A stretch of 35,970 bases of DNA from Hydnum rufescens UP504. Its lineage: Eukaryota; Basidiomycota; Agaricomycetes; Cantharellales; Hydnaceae. Within the stretch, counting starts at the first letter, position 1; each line of letters opens with the position of its first letter. The translations under genes and the position numbers were made by a program. Of this stretch, positions 20,652 to 30,170 are shown piece by piece. The DNA lies in NCBI GenBank assembly GCA_014904985.1, contig MU129025.1:161086-197055 (forward strand). Direction: 5' to 3'. The notes under the pieces are model-generated. The model did not search any database and was not told where the DNA came from. It saw nothing but the letters and a program-made list of their open reading frames with translations.

Positions 20652-21582
20652 GTGGGCTGGAAGGATCGATCCGTGGAAACATCCGGAGTTTGGGTGCCAC
20701 ATAACATGTCAGGCAATAATTGTTCTCTGTTCAAAGAAGCTTGTCTCCACCATGAAGAGGCTGCGCAGGCATTGAGGGAGGCACAGGAGGAGGAGGCCAG
20801 GCTCATGGAGGAGGAGTGGAAGAAGGAGGAGGCGAAGCGGAAGGCGGCTGAGGCGGCATGTCGTAAGGCAGCTGTGGAGGCCAAGGCTGCCACGGAGGCT
20901 AAGGCTACCATGGAGGCTACTGCCAGAAGGGTCTGTGAGGACTCTGCAAACCAGCTGTGAGTCCATGTCCTGGTGAAGTTCCGCTCACTTGGTAACAATA
21001 TCCTCCAGGTCTACTGTGTGCATCTGCTGTATTCAGCACCGGATCTCTTGTGTCCCCCAGGACAAGCTGGGAGTGTGGGCATGCTGGCCATGCTTCATGG
21101 TGAAGGTTCGATGCATGCTGGGTGACAAAGGGGTGTCCAGAGCCGAGCCATTGACAGGCCGGGGCCATGCTCATGCTCCTGCAGCAGACGTCCAGCTCCA
21201 ACTGGTGGTAGCTGCGGAGCAAAGCGCACTTGCACACAAATGGTCAGCCAAGGCATTGGAGAAGCAGGCCTGGGCCACAGAGGAGATGGCGTTGTTGGTG
21301 GGGGAGATGTGAGACTCTCTCCAGGCCATCGCCTGGCACCTGGTCCCTTGCCAGGTGGTTTCTCATCCTTTGGTCCCAAGTCTGGAGTGGATGGGGATCA
21401 GGTCTGGAATGATTGAGCTGGCCTCCAGTGGGGGTCCATCGTCCAGATGCAGGATCAAGCATCAGTGTACCGAGGAGCCCATCATCATAATGGAAAGTGA
21501 AGGTGGTAATGACAATGATGATGATGAGGATGATGACATGGATGATGAAGACAATGATGATGAGGGTGAGGGTGATGAGTAG
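20652..21582 (+). pseudogene. antisense accessory ORF of element B: coiled coil, Zn(2)Cys(6) motif, acidic tail
   Basis: On the strand opposite pol, between IN and the 3' LTR, three segments make one plausible protein. First, 20740-20958 is an Ala/Glu/Lys-rich coiled coil (HHEEAAQALREAQEEEARLM.. KKEEAKRKAAEAACRKAAVE..). Second, 20989-21312 carries CICCIQHRISC..CWPCFMVKVRC with spacing CX2CX6CX10CX2CX6C, which fits the fungal Zn(2)Cys(6) consensus exactly. Third, 21481-21582 is an Asp/Glu tail (NDNDDDEDDDMDDEDNDDEGEGDE, split here by reading only). Frameshifts separate the parts, and no ATG is clear for the first. I recall similar short proteins annotated in Agaricomycete genomes. Whether it binds DNA or regulates the element is unknown. 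Confidence 0.6.
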
Positions 21583-21665
21583 TCCGAGTTGTTGTTCTGT
21601 CCTCCACTCCTCCCTTCTTCCTTTTTCTTTTTTCCTTGCTGTAAATACGTTGTTCCTTGAATCCG

Positions 21666-22980
21666 TCAATGCATCAACCAGTCCGGGAGGTCTGTTGGAG
21701 ATTCTGTAAGGAACTGGGTGGTCCTGAACAGTATGGATGTGAACTCCAAGGCATTAATGCATCTCGGGGCCTCCGGATGAGTCTGGTGGAATTCCTGGAC
21801 GGCCTCCAGGGCGTTTTCCAGGTTGGCTTTGGGGACCCACTCATTGTCAGAAGCTGGGTACCCTTTCCACTTCACTAGGTACTGGAGTCTCCAGCGGAAA
21901 TACCTGGAATTCTTGATTTGCTCGACTTCATACTCCTCTTCACCTCCTTGTAAGATTGGAGGTGGTGGGGGGTGAGCTGTGCGCTCTGCAATCGGGTCTG
22001 GTCGGAAGGGGCAGAGTTTGGACACATGGAACACTGGGTGGATGCGCATGGAGGCAGGGAGTTTGAGACAGATGGCAGAGCGGGAGATGACTTTATTGAC
22101 CTTATAGGGCCCAAGCCATTTGTTGGAGAGTTTTTTGGTGGGATGGTTGGTGGAGATGTCGTGTGTGTCTAGCCAAACTTGGTTGCCAATTGTGTATTCT
22201 GGAGCATCCGTGTGGTGGGCATTGTAGAAGTGTGCCATGTCTTCTGCAGCCTTCCATAAGGCAGCCTGGGCTTTGTCCATAGCCTTCCACATCCAAGTGA
22301 TGAAGTCCAAGGCAGCTTCAATCATCCCGGCATGGACTGGTTCAATGCCAAGGCAGGGGTCCTGTCCAGAGTCCAGCTGGAATGGGGTCTGGCATGTAGA
22401 GGAGTGCACATGGTTGTTATATGCAAATTCTGTGATAGGGAGCCATTCTGCCCAGTCATTCTGCCAGTGGTTAACAAAGATCCAGAGGTATTGCTCAATT
22501 TCCTGATTGATGCACTCCGTCTGTCCATCCGTCTGGGGGTGGAAAGCTGTTGAGAAATTCATCTTAACGCCAAGGAGTGAGTTCAGTTCCTTCATGAACT
22601 TGGAAGTGAAGGTGGTGCCTTGGTCGCTGATGATGGTTTCCAGAAGGCTGTGATGTCTCCACATGTTGTCTCGAAACAGATGGGCGACCCCAGCAGAATC
22701 AACTGTGGTGGTTGTGGGCATTGCATGGATTCGTTTGGATAACTGATCGACAATGATCATCATGCTGTCAAATCCATGTGATTCTGGGAGTTCCGTGATC
22801 ATGTCTACGGATATGACCTGCCATCAACAGTCCAGTACAGGGTTGGGGTGGAGTGTTCTGGAAGGCTTGGAGGGGAAGGTTTTTGTCCAGTTGCAAGTGT
22901 CACAGGCAGAGACATAGGTTGCAATGTACCGAGACATCCCCAGCCACCAGTAGTGGCAGGACACCAGTTCATATGTCTTC
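21666..22980 (-). pseudogene. element B integrase core and chromodomain
   Basis: The main frame (22802-21666, 378 codons) has VDQLSKRIHAMP, ISDQGTTFTSKF, FHPQTDGQTECINQEIEQYL (second D and E of D,D-35-E; the first D is just upstream in ISVDMITELP), then the GPY/F region (NKWLGPYKVNKVI) and a chromodomain (EEEYEVEQIKNSRYF..LQYLVKWKGYPASDNEWVP). The upstream zinc finger (CHYWWLGMSRYI..CDTCNWTK) is at 22980-22880. A TGA at 22824-22826 (LDC*WQVIS) interrupts the frame. The chromodomain portion is well preserved. Confidence 0.85.
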
Positions 22981-23227
22981 CACCATCTAGGGTGACCCGT
23001 GGTTGGGGTATTGTGTTGGAATTAAACTCGGTGTTGGTGGACGGGTTACAAATCAGTGGGGAAACTATACGACGTATGTACGGTAAATATAAGGGTTAAC
23101 GGGCGATAGAGCGCCGAGGAATATAGTGCGGGCAGATGCACACAATACGAGTAAAAATGAAAGCGCCGATAACGCCGGATTGAAGCCAGGGTCGATCGGA
23201 CTCGACAGCAGACTTATTTCTCCAACA

Positions 23228-23803
23228 CTCCCACTCGTGGAGAGGACGATCGGGTCCCGAAACACAGAAAACAGAGAATGGGAACAGGAGAGGGAGGGGA
23301 TAGACACATAGGTCTAGACTCGAACCATGGGATGAGGGGGAGAAAGATATGTACCTTAAGCAGAGGTCCGTCAAAGAAGTACGGAGTAAGAACAAAATTT
23401 GCTCCCACTGAAGCAAGAGAACGGGGGATGGGAAAGTGAACGGAAAACGGAGAGTGTCTAGTGTCTCCCACTGGAGCAAATGAGTTTGAATGGGAACGGG
23501 GGAACAAGAGTGAGCAAGAGAAAAGATTTACAGTACTCCCACTGGAGTAGAGACCATAAACACCACAAGGATTAAACCCCTCGGTAGCAGGACCACAAGC
23601 CGAGCTCACGGAGCTCCCTCGCGCGAACCGGAAACCGAAAATAAGGGCAGATGTCTTGATGACATCGTGTACCGTGAGCCGGATATCCAAATCCCCTCAC
23701 GCGCATCCCGAAACAGCGAGCCGGGCCCATGGCCAATGAGAAGCCCCCTCGCCTGAGCGTCACCTCCATCCCACCTACACAGCAATGAGCACGCCCGAGG
23801 TGC
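23228..23803 (-). other. 3' non-coding part of the gag-only element, with repeated purine motifs
   Basis: About 575 bp between the gag stop and the 3' LTR without a supported ORF. The motif CTCCAGTGGGAG or close variants occurs on - near 23530, 23465 and 23402, and GAGTGGGAG again at 23228 directly before the LTR. These look like repeated copies of the polypurine tract neighbourhood. Confidence 0.55.
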
Positions 23804-24616
23804 TCAAAATAGCTCGATAGGCTCGAGAGTAGCAGCCATTGCAGCTTCCAAGCGTACAGGGGCCGGCGCAGTACAGTTGCGCGCATAGTGGCCCGGTTTC
23901 TGGCACCGGTGGCACGTTACACCATTAGTCGAGTTCTTCATATCTTCTGTCGGATCCTTCTTCTCTTTGCCCTTAGATTGATTGCCAGCCTTGGCTGTAA
24001 GAGCAGAGGGATTGGAGGGTGTCTCGTGCCTGTTTCGTGACTCGTATTCAACAAGAGCCGCAGAAACATCCGAGACCGTGAGTCGACCGTGACGGGTCAT
24101 GAGAGCTGTCGCAACGGAGTCGTACGAGGTCGGGAGATTAAATATTAACGCATCTGTGATCTCTTCTTCACCCATGCTCACCCCCATGGAGCGCAACTGT
24201 GAACTGAGAGATGTAATCGAGTTGATATAAATGTGAATTGAGTCACCAGGATCATGATGAGTGCTGTATAGGCGCCGCTTAAGTGAGATACGATTGGCCG
24301 CCGAGTTCCTGAGATATACACGCTCCAGGGCACTCCAGGCTGAGGGGGCGTCAACACAATCGCGAATGTGGATGGCCTGATCCGGCATCAGGGTCAATCC
24401 AATGGCCGTATATCTGTCTGCAGACTTGGCATTCCAATCGGCCAGATGTTCGATATCGGTGGCGGCAGGTCGGGCGACTGATCCATTCACAACTCCCCAA
24501 CTGCCCGAACGAGTCAGAATAAGACGCATCTGAAAAACCCAGTCAAAGTATTTTTCCGGACCAGACAACTTCTCGACCGTAGCCAAGAGAGAATTGGTGT
24601 TGTAGACAGTGGACAT
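23804..24616 (-). CDS. copia-type Gag with CCHC zinc knuckle
   Basis: Uninterrupted 270-codon frame from ATG 24616, 28 nt inside the 5' LTR. Residues ~10-190 fit the UBN2/copia Gag capsid fold: KLSGPEKYFDWVFQMRLIL, ..WNAKSADRYTAIGLTL.., AWSALERVYL, LKRRLYSTHHDPGDSIHIYI, ALIFNLPTSYDSVATAL. A basic linker (AGNQSKGKEKKDPTED) precedes the zinc knuckle CHRCQKPGHYARNC (CX2CX4HX4C), for RNA binding. The frame is intact, in sharp contrast to the surrounding gypsy genes. It would package RNA into particles; it lacks PR, IN and RT. Confidence 0.88.
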   Translation of the reverse strand: MSTVYNTNSLLATVEKLSGPEKYFDWVFQMRLILTRSGSWGVVNGSVARPAATDIEHLADWNAKSADRYTAIGLTLMPDQAIHIRDCVDAPSAWSALERVYLRNSAANRISLKRRLYSTHHDPGDSIHIYINSITSLSSQLRSMGVSMGEEEITDALIFNLPTSYDSVATALMTRHGRLTVSDVSAALVEYESRNRHETPSNPSALTAKAGNQSKGKEKKDPTEDMKNSTNGVTCHRCQKPGHYARNCTAPAPVRLEAAMAATLEPIELF

Positions 24617-25101
24617 ACTGAGGACACTGAGCTTGCTGATTTGTGTTGGAATTAAACTCGGTGTCGGTGGACGGGTTACAAATCAGCGGGGAAACTATAC
24701 GACGTATGTACGGTAAATATAAGGGTTAACGGGCGATAGAGCACCGAGGAATATAGTGCGGGCAGATGCACACAATACGAGTAAAAATGAAAGCGCCAAT
24801 AACACCGGATTGAAGCCAGGGTCGATCGGACTCGACAGCGGACTTATTTCTCCAACATATTGTGGTGCTCATGCACAAGGTCATGATGGAGTTTGGGGTC
24901 CAATGGGATGTATACATGGCCTCGGTAGAGAACCGTGGAGCCATGGAGTTCTCAATCCCTGAGGTGTGCCTTTGGTCCATCTCCATTCAGCTCCTTAACG
25001 ATCTGGACTACTTTATCATCGATCTCCGTTGCCCTTTTAATCCATGCCATCAGACTCTGGCTGGGCCCTTCGACTGTAATGACCTCCAGGGAGTCAGCGG
25101 C

Positions 25102-26601
25102 TCATGCCTGGAAGGCGGCTGGTTTCAGGAGGACCACATCAGAATTGTTGGAGTCCCCACGTGGATGGTCTGACTGGTGCGAAAGGGCATTGGCTTCCCA
25201 GATTGTGTCCCAGAACGGTGTTGGAGGGTGAAGTTGAACTGAGAGAGGATTATGCTCCACCAGGCTTGCCTCCAGTTCAACTTCTGGGCAGACCAGAAGT
25301 ACTGGAGGTTCTGGTGGTCTGTCAAGATCTCGACTGGGTGAGGGGAACCTTTGAGGTAGTGTCTCCAAGCTTCTAAGGCCGGGTGATGGCTAAGAGCTTC
25401 TTGTCATAGATGTCATAGTTTCTCTCAGCCTCAGATAAACTTTTTGACAAGAAACCCACTGGGTGCCACTTCTCGTCATCTTGGAGTTGGGAGAGTACAG
25501 CTCCTGTTGCATACCTGGAGGCATCTGCTTCTACCCGGAACTGTCTGGACTCAGAGGGAAACACCAGGATCGGCATGGAGGTGACAAGGGCTTTCAGTTT
25601 GAGGAAGGTGTTATGTTCTGCATTGGTCCACCGGAAGGGTGTGTCTTTCTGGGTGAGGTTGTTCAGGGGTCTGGCAACTTTGGCAAAATCCTGAATGAAC
25701 CGTCAGTAGAAGTTAATGAACCCTAAGAATGACTGTGTTTCTTTCAGGTTTTTGGGCTCCAGCCAGTCCATTATGCCTCCAACTTTAACAGGGTCCATCT
25801 CCACATGGTCTGGCGTGAATATCATCCCCAGGTATTCAATCTGATCCCAGAAGAACTCACACTTCTCCAGTTTCAGGAAGAGTTTGTTTTCCCGGAGGGT
25901 CTGCAGGATGCCTCGGACTCCTCGGATGTACTCTTCTCGAGTCTTGGCAAAGCACAAGATGTCGTCCAGGTACACAATGCATACTCTGTTGTCGATCCAT
26001 TCCCAGAGGACGTTGTTGATCATGTTCTGGAACATCCTGGGGGAGTTGCAGAGTCCGAAGAACATTACCAATGGTTTGAACAGTCCTTGGTTCATCCAGA
26101 ATGCTGCTTTCCATCATCTCCTTCTGCCATCTGGATGTTCTGGAATCCCCACCAGAGGTCAAGTTTCCCAAACACTTTGGCTCCATGGAGTCGATCAATG
26201 ACATCAGAAATCAGGGGCAAGGGGTATGTGTTCTTAACTGTGATGTTGTTGAGTTTATGGTAGTCCTGGACTAGGTGGAACCCTGCATCCTTTTTCTTCA
26301 TGAAGAACACTGGAGCAGCCATTGGAGACTTTAACAGACGGATTTGACCAGAAGTGAGATTCTCTTTCAGGAAGTCGTCAAGTTCTTTCTGTTCACCTGG
26401 GGACAGTGGGAACAGTTTGGTGGGAGGAGGTAGCTGAGTTCCTTCCTGAAACTCAATGTGGTGGTCCCATGGCTTCCATGTGGGGAGTTGGTCAAAGGAG
26501 TCTTTGGAGAACACATCTTGGAAGTCATGGAATTCCTCAGGTACGAGCTCCTTGAAGGTTTTGGCAGGTTCATTTGCTTTCACCTTAGCAGCCTCTGCCA
26601 A
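25102..26601 (-). pseudogene. element B reverse transcriptase and RNase H
   Basis: The RT frame 26601-26092 has TWKPWDHHIEF, the GEQKELDDFLKENLTSG segment, VFFMKKKDAGFHLVQDYHKLN and GKLDLWWGFQNIQM. After a frameshift, 26095-25703 carries FFGLCNSPRMFQNMIN and the catalytic VYLDDILCFA (YLDD), then EYLGMIFTPDHVEMDP. RNase H follows at 25576-25373 ([40 protein letters not shown]) and 25368-25102 (TDHQNL and HRSGTQ in adjacent frames). Stops at 26626-26628 (II*ATSTPSQRLAEA) and 25703-25705 (INFY*RFI) are TGA at expected arginines. Confidence 0.85.
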
Positions 26602-26811
26602 CCTCTGAGAAGGGGTGGATGTTGCTCAGATGATTTTGGAGTGTTCCCTGTTGTCAGGGAAGTAGGCTGCAAAAATAGCATCCCCTTTTTCCAAGGTCAG
26701 GATCTTGTCATCATTGTCCAGTGGTGAGGGCTCGTTCCGGGGTGTCTCCACAGCTTTCTGACCACCTCTCCCTCACTGATGTTCTGTATTCCATATTCTC
26801 TGGATCATTGC

Positions 26812-27650
26812 TCAGCAGTCAGACAGGCATTGGGTCAGCGTCAGCTTCCCTGTTGTCCAGTTGATCTCCAGGTTGTGGTGGTGGAGCCAGGTGTGCCCTA
26901 TGATCAATTTGGTTTTACCCAGTCTGATCATGGAGAACACCACCTGTTTGGAGTGGTCATCAATCCAGAGGATGACTTCTACTTCTTTGCAGACAGACCC
27001 CATCTCATTGAGTGTCCCATCAACATTGTAGACTAGGATGGTGTTAAGGGTCGTTCCTAGTACGGGGGAGTGATTATGTAATCAGGCTGAGTAGGAACGG
27101 GAAGCCCTTAATATATCTGACAAGTGGATTTGCGAAGCGAATGATTACGTAATGTTGCAGAAGACAAGAATGCAGAGATCAAGGCAAAAGAACTGAATTC
27201 CCAAGAGACTTGAGACAAGAGAGAAGGGATGAAGAGAGAGTCAGGTACAGACATATATTCTTGATCTTTCTAAGGAGCTAGAGTACTGGAGATAGCTACT
27301 TATATAGAGATCAAGGACAATAAGGGAGGAAATACAATAAGGTGAGGGGGATGAGGTCACGTGATGGGGTTATGTAAGAGGTTGTGAGTACGACTCATAA
27401 CAGATGGGGTGGGTGAGCAGCTGTACATCTAGTCCATTCTCCCTTGCAAAGGCTAGGTCCATGAACATCCCGGTTGCTCTGGAGTCCAGCAGAGCGGTTC
27501 TGGTGCAGATGGTTCCAGTCTGGGGTGATTGGATTTTCACCTTGACTTCCGTGGCTCATCTGGGATCTTTGGAGAGGAGGCAGATTGAGGGCAGAGGGCT
27601 ATAAATGGGGTTGGTATAGGTGGATACATTTTCAGAATCATCACTCTCAT
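26812..27650 (-). pseudogene. element B protease, split by a solo LTR
   Basis: The first half (27650-27408) reads EVKVKIQ.. then ALLDSRATGMFMDLAFAREN, where DSR stands for the catalytic DSG (GGA to AGA). The second half continues at 27036 as LVYNVDGTLNEMGSVCKEVEVI.. and IIGHTWLHHHNLEINWTTGKL. The two halves join when the solo LTR is removed. Element D has the same domain on + (35220-35540), supporting the reading. Confidence 0.8.
27042..27402 (-). mobile_element. 361-bp solo LTR with GATGG target duplication
   Basis: Starts TGTTAAGGG and ends CTCATAACA, so the termini are TGTTA..TAACA inverted. It is flanked by GATGG at 27037-27041 and 27403-27407. It interrupts the protease frame of element B and contains no ORF. 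It does not match the other LTRs in the window, so it is a third LTR family. The strand is a guess; the ends do not fix its orientation. Confidence 0.85.
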
Positions 27651-27699
27651 CATCAGAGAAAAACATGTCATTTCTGATTCCGTTGTTGGAGGGATAAAA

Positions 27700-28960
27700 T
27701 CCCATTACGTACATACCTCATCTGGGCCCAATTACCTCCTCAAACAAATCCATATTCTTACATTTCTCTTGTATCCACACTCGTTATTCCTCTGGCTGTC
27801 AAATAGCATGGATTCACATCCCAGGATCTGTGGTCCTTTTTACTTTTCCTCCACCCTATATATGAGACAATTATTTGTCCATCCTTGGCACTTCAACAGG
27901 CCATCCAATTTGTACTTATTTCCAAGCCAGTTCAACCAGGCTATAGCAATTCAACTTGCTTACTTTTGTCCATCTATTGTATCACCATCGGCGTATCCAA
28001 TTGCCTCAAGGGTGGTATTTGACCTTGGATTACGTAACATGACTCCCACTTTGACTCGCAGACTTGTCACATGTTGAATAGGGGCTATTCCAATACTCTC
28101 AAGGAGTATTTCGCGAATATCTCCACCAATTTTGGTCGGATCGATTCGGCAAGGCAGCGCCTAGAAAGCTACTATTAATACCTGTCTAACGGTACCACAC
28201 ACGCGTTTATCGGATGAGAACTGCATCCTCCAGGTCGATTTTATCGCATGTTCCACACTATTCTTCAGTATTTCGCGAATACCTCCATCAGTTTTGATCC
28301 GATTTGTTCGAAACGACCACCCCTGGAAAGACGCTAGAAATCCGCATCGAGCAGTACCAAGGGCAAAACGAGTGGATAAGAACTCGGCGTTCTGTAATTT
28401 AGTCTCCCCATGGCTCATTTCACTTTTTACCTCCGCTTTTCTGATTACTAAAGGCAATTATGGTTCCGGCACCCTATGTCCGATGGAGGGTACATCTAGG
28501 GCGACCAGTTCCACCTTTCCCCAAGGGATTTTGTTTGGTAGGAGAGGAGGAATACCTTGGTTAAGCCATATTCCCCTATTCTGACTTGTTAATTGAATAT
28601 CTCCTTCAGTTTTGAAGCTTTTGACTTGATTTCTTTTTCATCATTTTTGCCTTAATCCCACCTTTCCGCCGGTTACCATAGCATTTTGCTGTGATGTATA
28701 TTAAGTGCAGGAGATGCGAATTTCTATTGTCTTTTCCCCCATCTCCAGTTGAAAAGCTAGTTGAACTGCTACTGGTGTTAGGGTAAATTCCACATCTCAA
28801 ACCCAACTTATCACACTTTTGATAGGTTCTCAAGAGGAGGACCTAGGGTGTGATTCCCTGATTTAACAACCCCTTCATTTATTGTCTGGATAGGCTCCGT
28901 CTATACAGGACAATTCTACCTGTCCAAAGACCCTTCCTTCCCTCGGACCTTAACGTTCAG
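27700..28960. mobile_element. ~1.25-kb unclassified insert in element B with internal repeats
   Basis: The corresponding part of element D (zinc knuckle to protease) is only ~400 bp, whereas here the same segments (VKDASCLTNRF at ~29080 and EVKVKIQ at ~27550) are ~1.5 kb apart. The extra DNA begins near 27700 and ends near 28960; ATCCC occurs at both junctions (27700-27704 and 28972-28976) and may be a target duplication. It carries a direct repeat (GTATTTCGCGAATAYCTCC.. at 28107 and 28270, with a weaker third copy near 28590). No ORF or terminal repeat identifies it. Confidence 0.5.
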
Positions 28961-29446
28961 ATTGGCCCTGTGATCCCCTTCTTAGTCCTCATTTCCATTT
29001 CGCGGACTGTAGCAGGATTCTTCTTCCATTTCCCGCTTACACCGTATGTACAGTTTTGGAGGGGGGTGAATCTGTTGGTCAAGCAGGATGCATCCTTCAC
29101 TGCTGACCATTGGGAAAACCCTGCGGAGTATATCCTGAGGGTTCCAGTGTGTCCTTTGTGGGTGGGAACAGCTTCCATAGTTCCTTGCGGATGATTGCTC
29201 TGATGTCTTCCATTGCCCAGACGAATTGTTGTGGCTTCTGTGGGTGTGGGCAGTCATGAGATATGTGTCCCAGCTCCTGGCAGTTGTAACACCATCATGC
29301 CTCTTGCTTCCATTATAGAAGAAAGATTGGGAGCTCCAATGACTGTCAAATCAAACTCTGGTTCAGCCAGTGTGTAGATGGGAGACTGTATTTCTGTTTT
29401 TATTCAATGGGCTGGTTCGCTCTGATGGTTGCAGCCTGGTCAGCCA
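28957..29446 (-). pseudogene. element B Gag fragment with zinc knuckle
   Basis: On -, CYNCQELGHISHDC (CX2CX4HX4C) lies at about 29290-29245, followed by AMEDIRAIIRKELWKLFPPT and VKDASCLTNRFTP, which matches VKDTPCLTNQFFL of element D. Upstream (29446-29300) there is a damaged linker with several stops (one is TAA). The rest of gag is missing because the TIR element begins at or near 29446-29454. Confidence 0.7.
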
Positions 29447-29453
29447 ATTATCT

Positions 29454-29535
29454 GCATCTAACTAGATGCTTCAAGGGTTGTATTTAAAGGCTCTAACTAG
29501 ATATCAGAGCCTGGGGCCCCTGGGGCCCCTGCAAT
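29454..29535 (+). repeat. left terminal inverted repeat
   Basis: Aligns with the reverse complement of 33953-34035 at roughly 70% identity over ~80 bp, with conserved blocks CATCTA, AGAT, TTGT, TTTAAA, TCTAACTAGAT and GGGGCCCCTGGGG. The 10-mer CTAACTAGAT occurs twice within it. A (TTA)n/(AT)n tract follows at 29590-29632. Confidence 0.75.
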
Positions 29536-29664
29536 ACAATCAAGGGGCCCCAAAGCAGCCCAGGGGCCCCTGCCATATTATGCATCATATATTAATATTA
29601 TTATTATTGTTATTATTATTATATTATATACATCCATAGGCGCCAGTGGGGCTCACCCATGCCC

Positions 29665-29697
29665 AAGAAGAACAGCCCGGGGCTGCTCTTCTTGCGC
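29665..29697. repeat. outermost, degenerate stem of the left array
   Basis: AAGAAGAACAGCCCCG opposite GGGGCTGCTCTTCTT is the divergent sixth stem on the left side. On - it follows a possible donor (GGTAAGG at 29726). Its intron 3' end is unclear (CAG at 29570 is one option). Confidence 0.45.
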
Positions 29698-29883
29698 AAT
29701 TGTAGCTAAAGGAAAAAAATCCTTACCTTTGTGTCAGGGGGTTTGGCTTGGTTCAGCGGGTTTGGGGTCGCGGGGTTTGGCTTGCTGGATCTTCGTTCAC
29801 CGGGTTTGGGTTCGCGGGTGTTCGTCTGGCGGGTTTGGCTCGGCGGGTGAGGGGTCGGGTTCGCGCAGATTTGAGTCTAAGAT

Positions 29884-29934
29884 CTAGAAAAAAAAGCAGT
29901 ATTAGTTAGACAAGCATTAATAAAAGAAACTCAC
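29884..29934 (-). other. intron L5 (51 nt, no internal stem)
   Basis: On -, AAG|GTGAGT starts at 29934, a branch site GTCTAACTAATAC follows, and TCTAG ends it at 29884. It is the only clear intron of the two arrays that lacks the AAAAAGAGCAGC stem. It shows the ground state: removing the stem and its flanks from the ~105-nt introns leaves about this length. Its preceding exon ends with the stem at 29942-29972. Confidence 0.6.
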
Positions 29935-30065
29935 CTTGTAGTACCACACACCTGTGGCGGGCGGGTGTGTGGTACTTTATATTCCCCGTGTATTCCGGCC
30001 AGGTTTCGATATGTGGGGTCGCGGGGGTTCTTGCGTTGGTATTCATTCGCGTGAAAGGTGAAGAC

Positions 30066-30170
30066 CTAATAGAAAAAAAAGTCGGTCAGTTAAGAAATAA
30101 GGGCAGCGCAAAAAGAGCAGCTTTCGCTGCTCTTTTTGCACGGCCGCATCTACTGGGGGGGAGGACTCAC
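30066..30170 (-). other. intron L4 with conserved stem
   Basis: 105 nt on -. AAG|GTGAGT at 30170, stem at 30139-30108 (14 bp, transcript-sense loop GAAA), branch site TTAACTGACC, and TATTAG end at 30066. The preceding exon ends in the CCACACGCCC../GGTGTGTGG stem at 30181-30210. Confidence 0.65.

Larger units (their letters stand above)
23014..24857 (-). mobile_element. gag-only Ty1/copia-like LTR element with 5-bp target duplication
   Basis: Two 214-bp LTRs (23014-23227 and 24644-24857) begin TGTTGGAATT and end CTCCAACA. They differ at only about six positions, so the insertion is fairly young. Flanking target duplication TATTG at 23009-23013 and 24858-24862. The 1416-bp interior holds only a gag gene and a non-coding 3' part; there is no room for pol, and none is present. 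A purine tract GAGTGGGAG (on -) abuts the 3' LTR at 23228. Joining the flanks restores the element B zinc-finger frame (HEHHNT-PTTGHPRW). Movement would need enzymes from a relative. Confidence 0.93.
19979..29446 (-). mobile_element. Ty3/gypsy retrotransposon B (chromovirus-like), nested in A and interrupted by four inserts
   Basis: Reading on -: partial gag with zinc knuckle (~29440-28957), PR (~27650-26812), RT (26601-25703), RNase H (25576-25102), IN plus chromodomain (~25000-21666, split by a copia-like element), antisense ORF (20652-21582 on +), polypurine tract and 3' LTR (20620-19979). The 5' part of gag and the 5' LTR are missing; sequence passes at ~29446 into the TIR element. The 5 bp beyond the LTR, in A's gag, are GTTTC (19974-19978), but the matching duplicate is not in the window. 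Confidence 0.85.
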
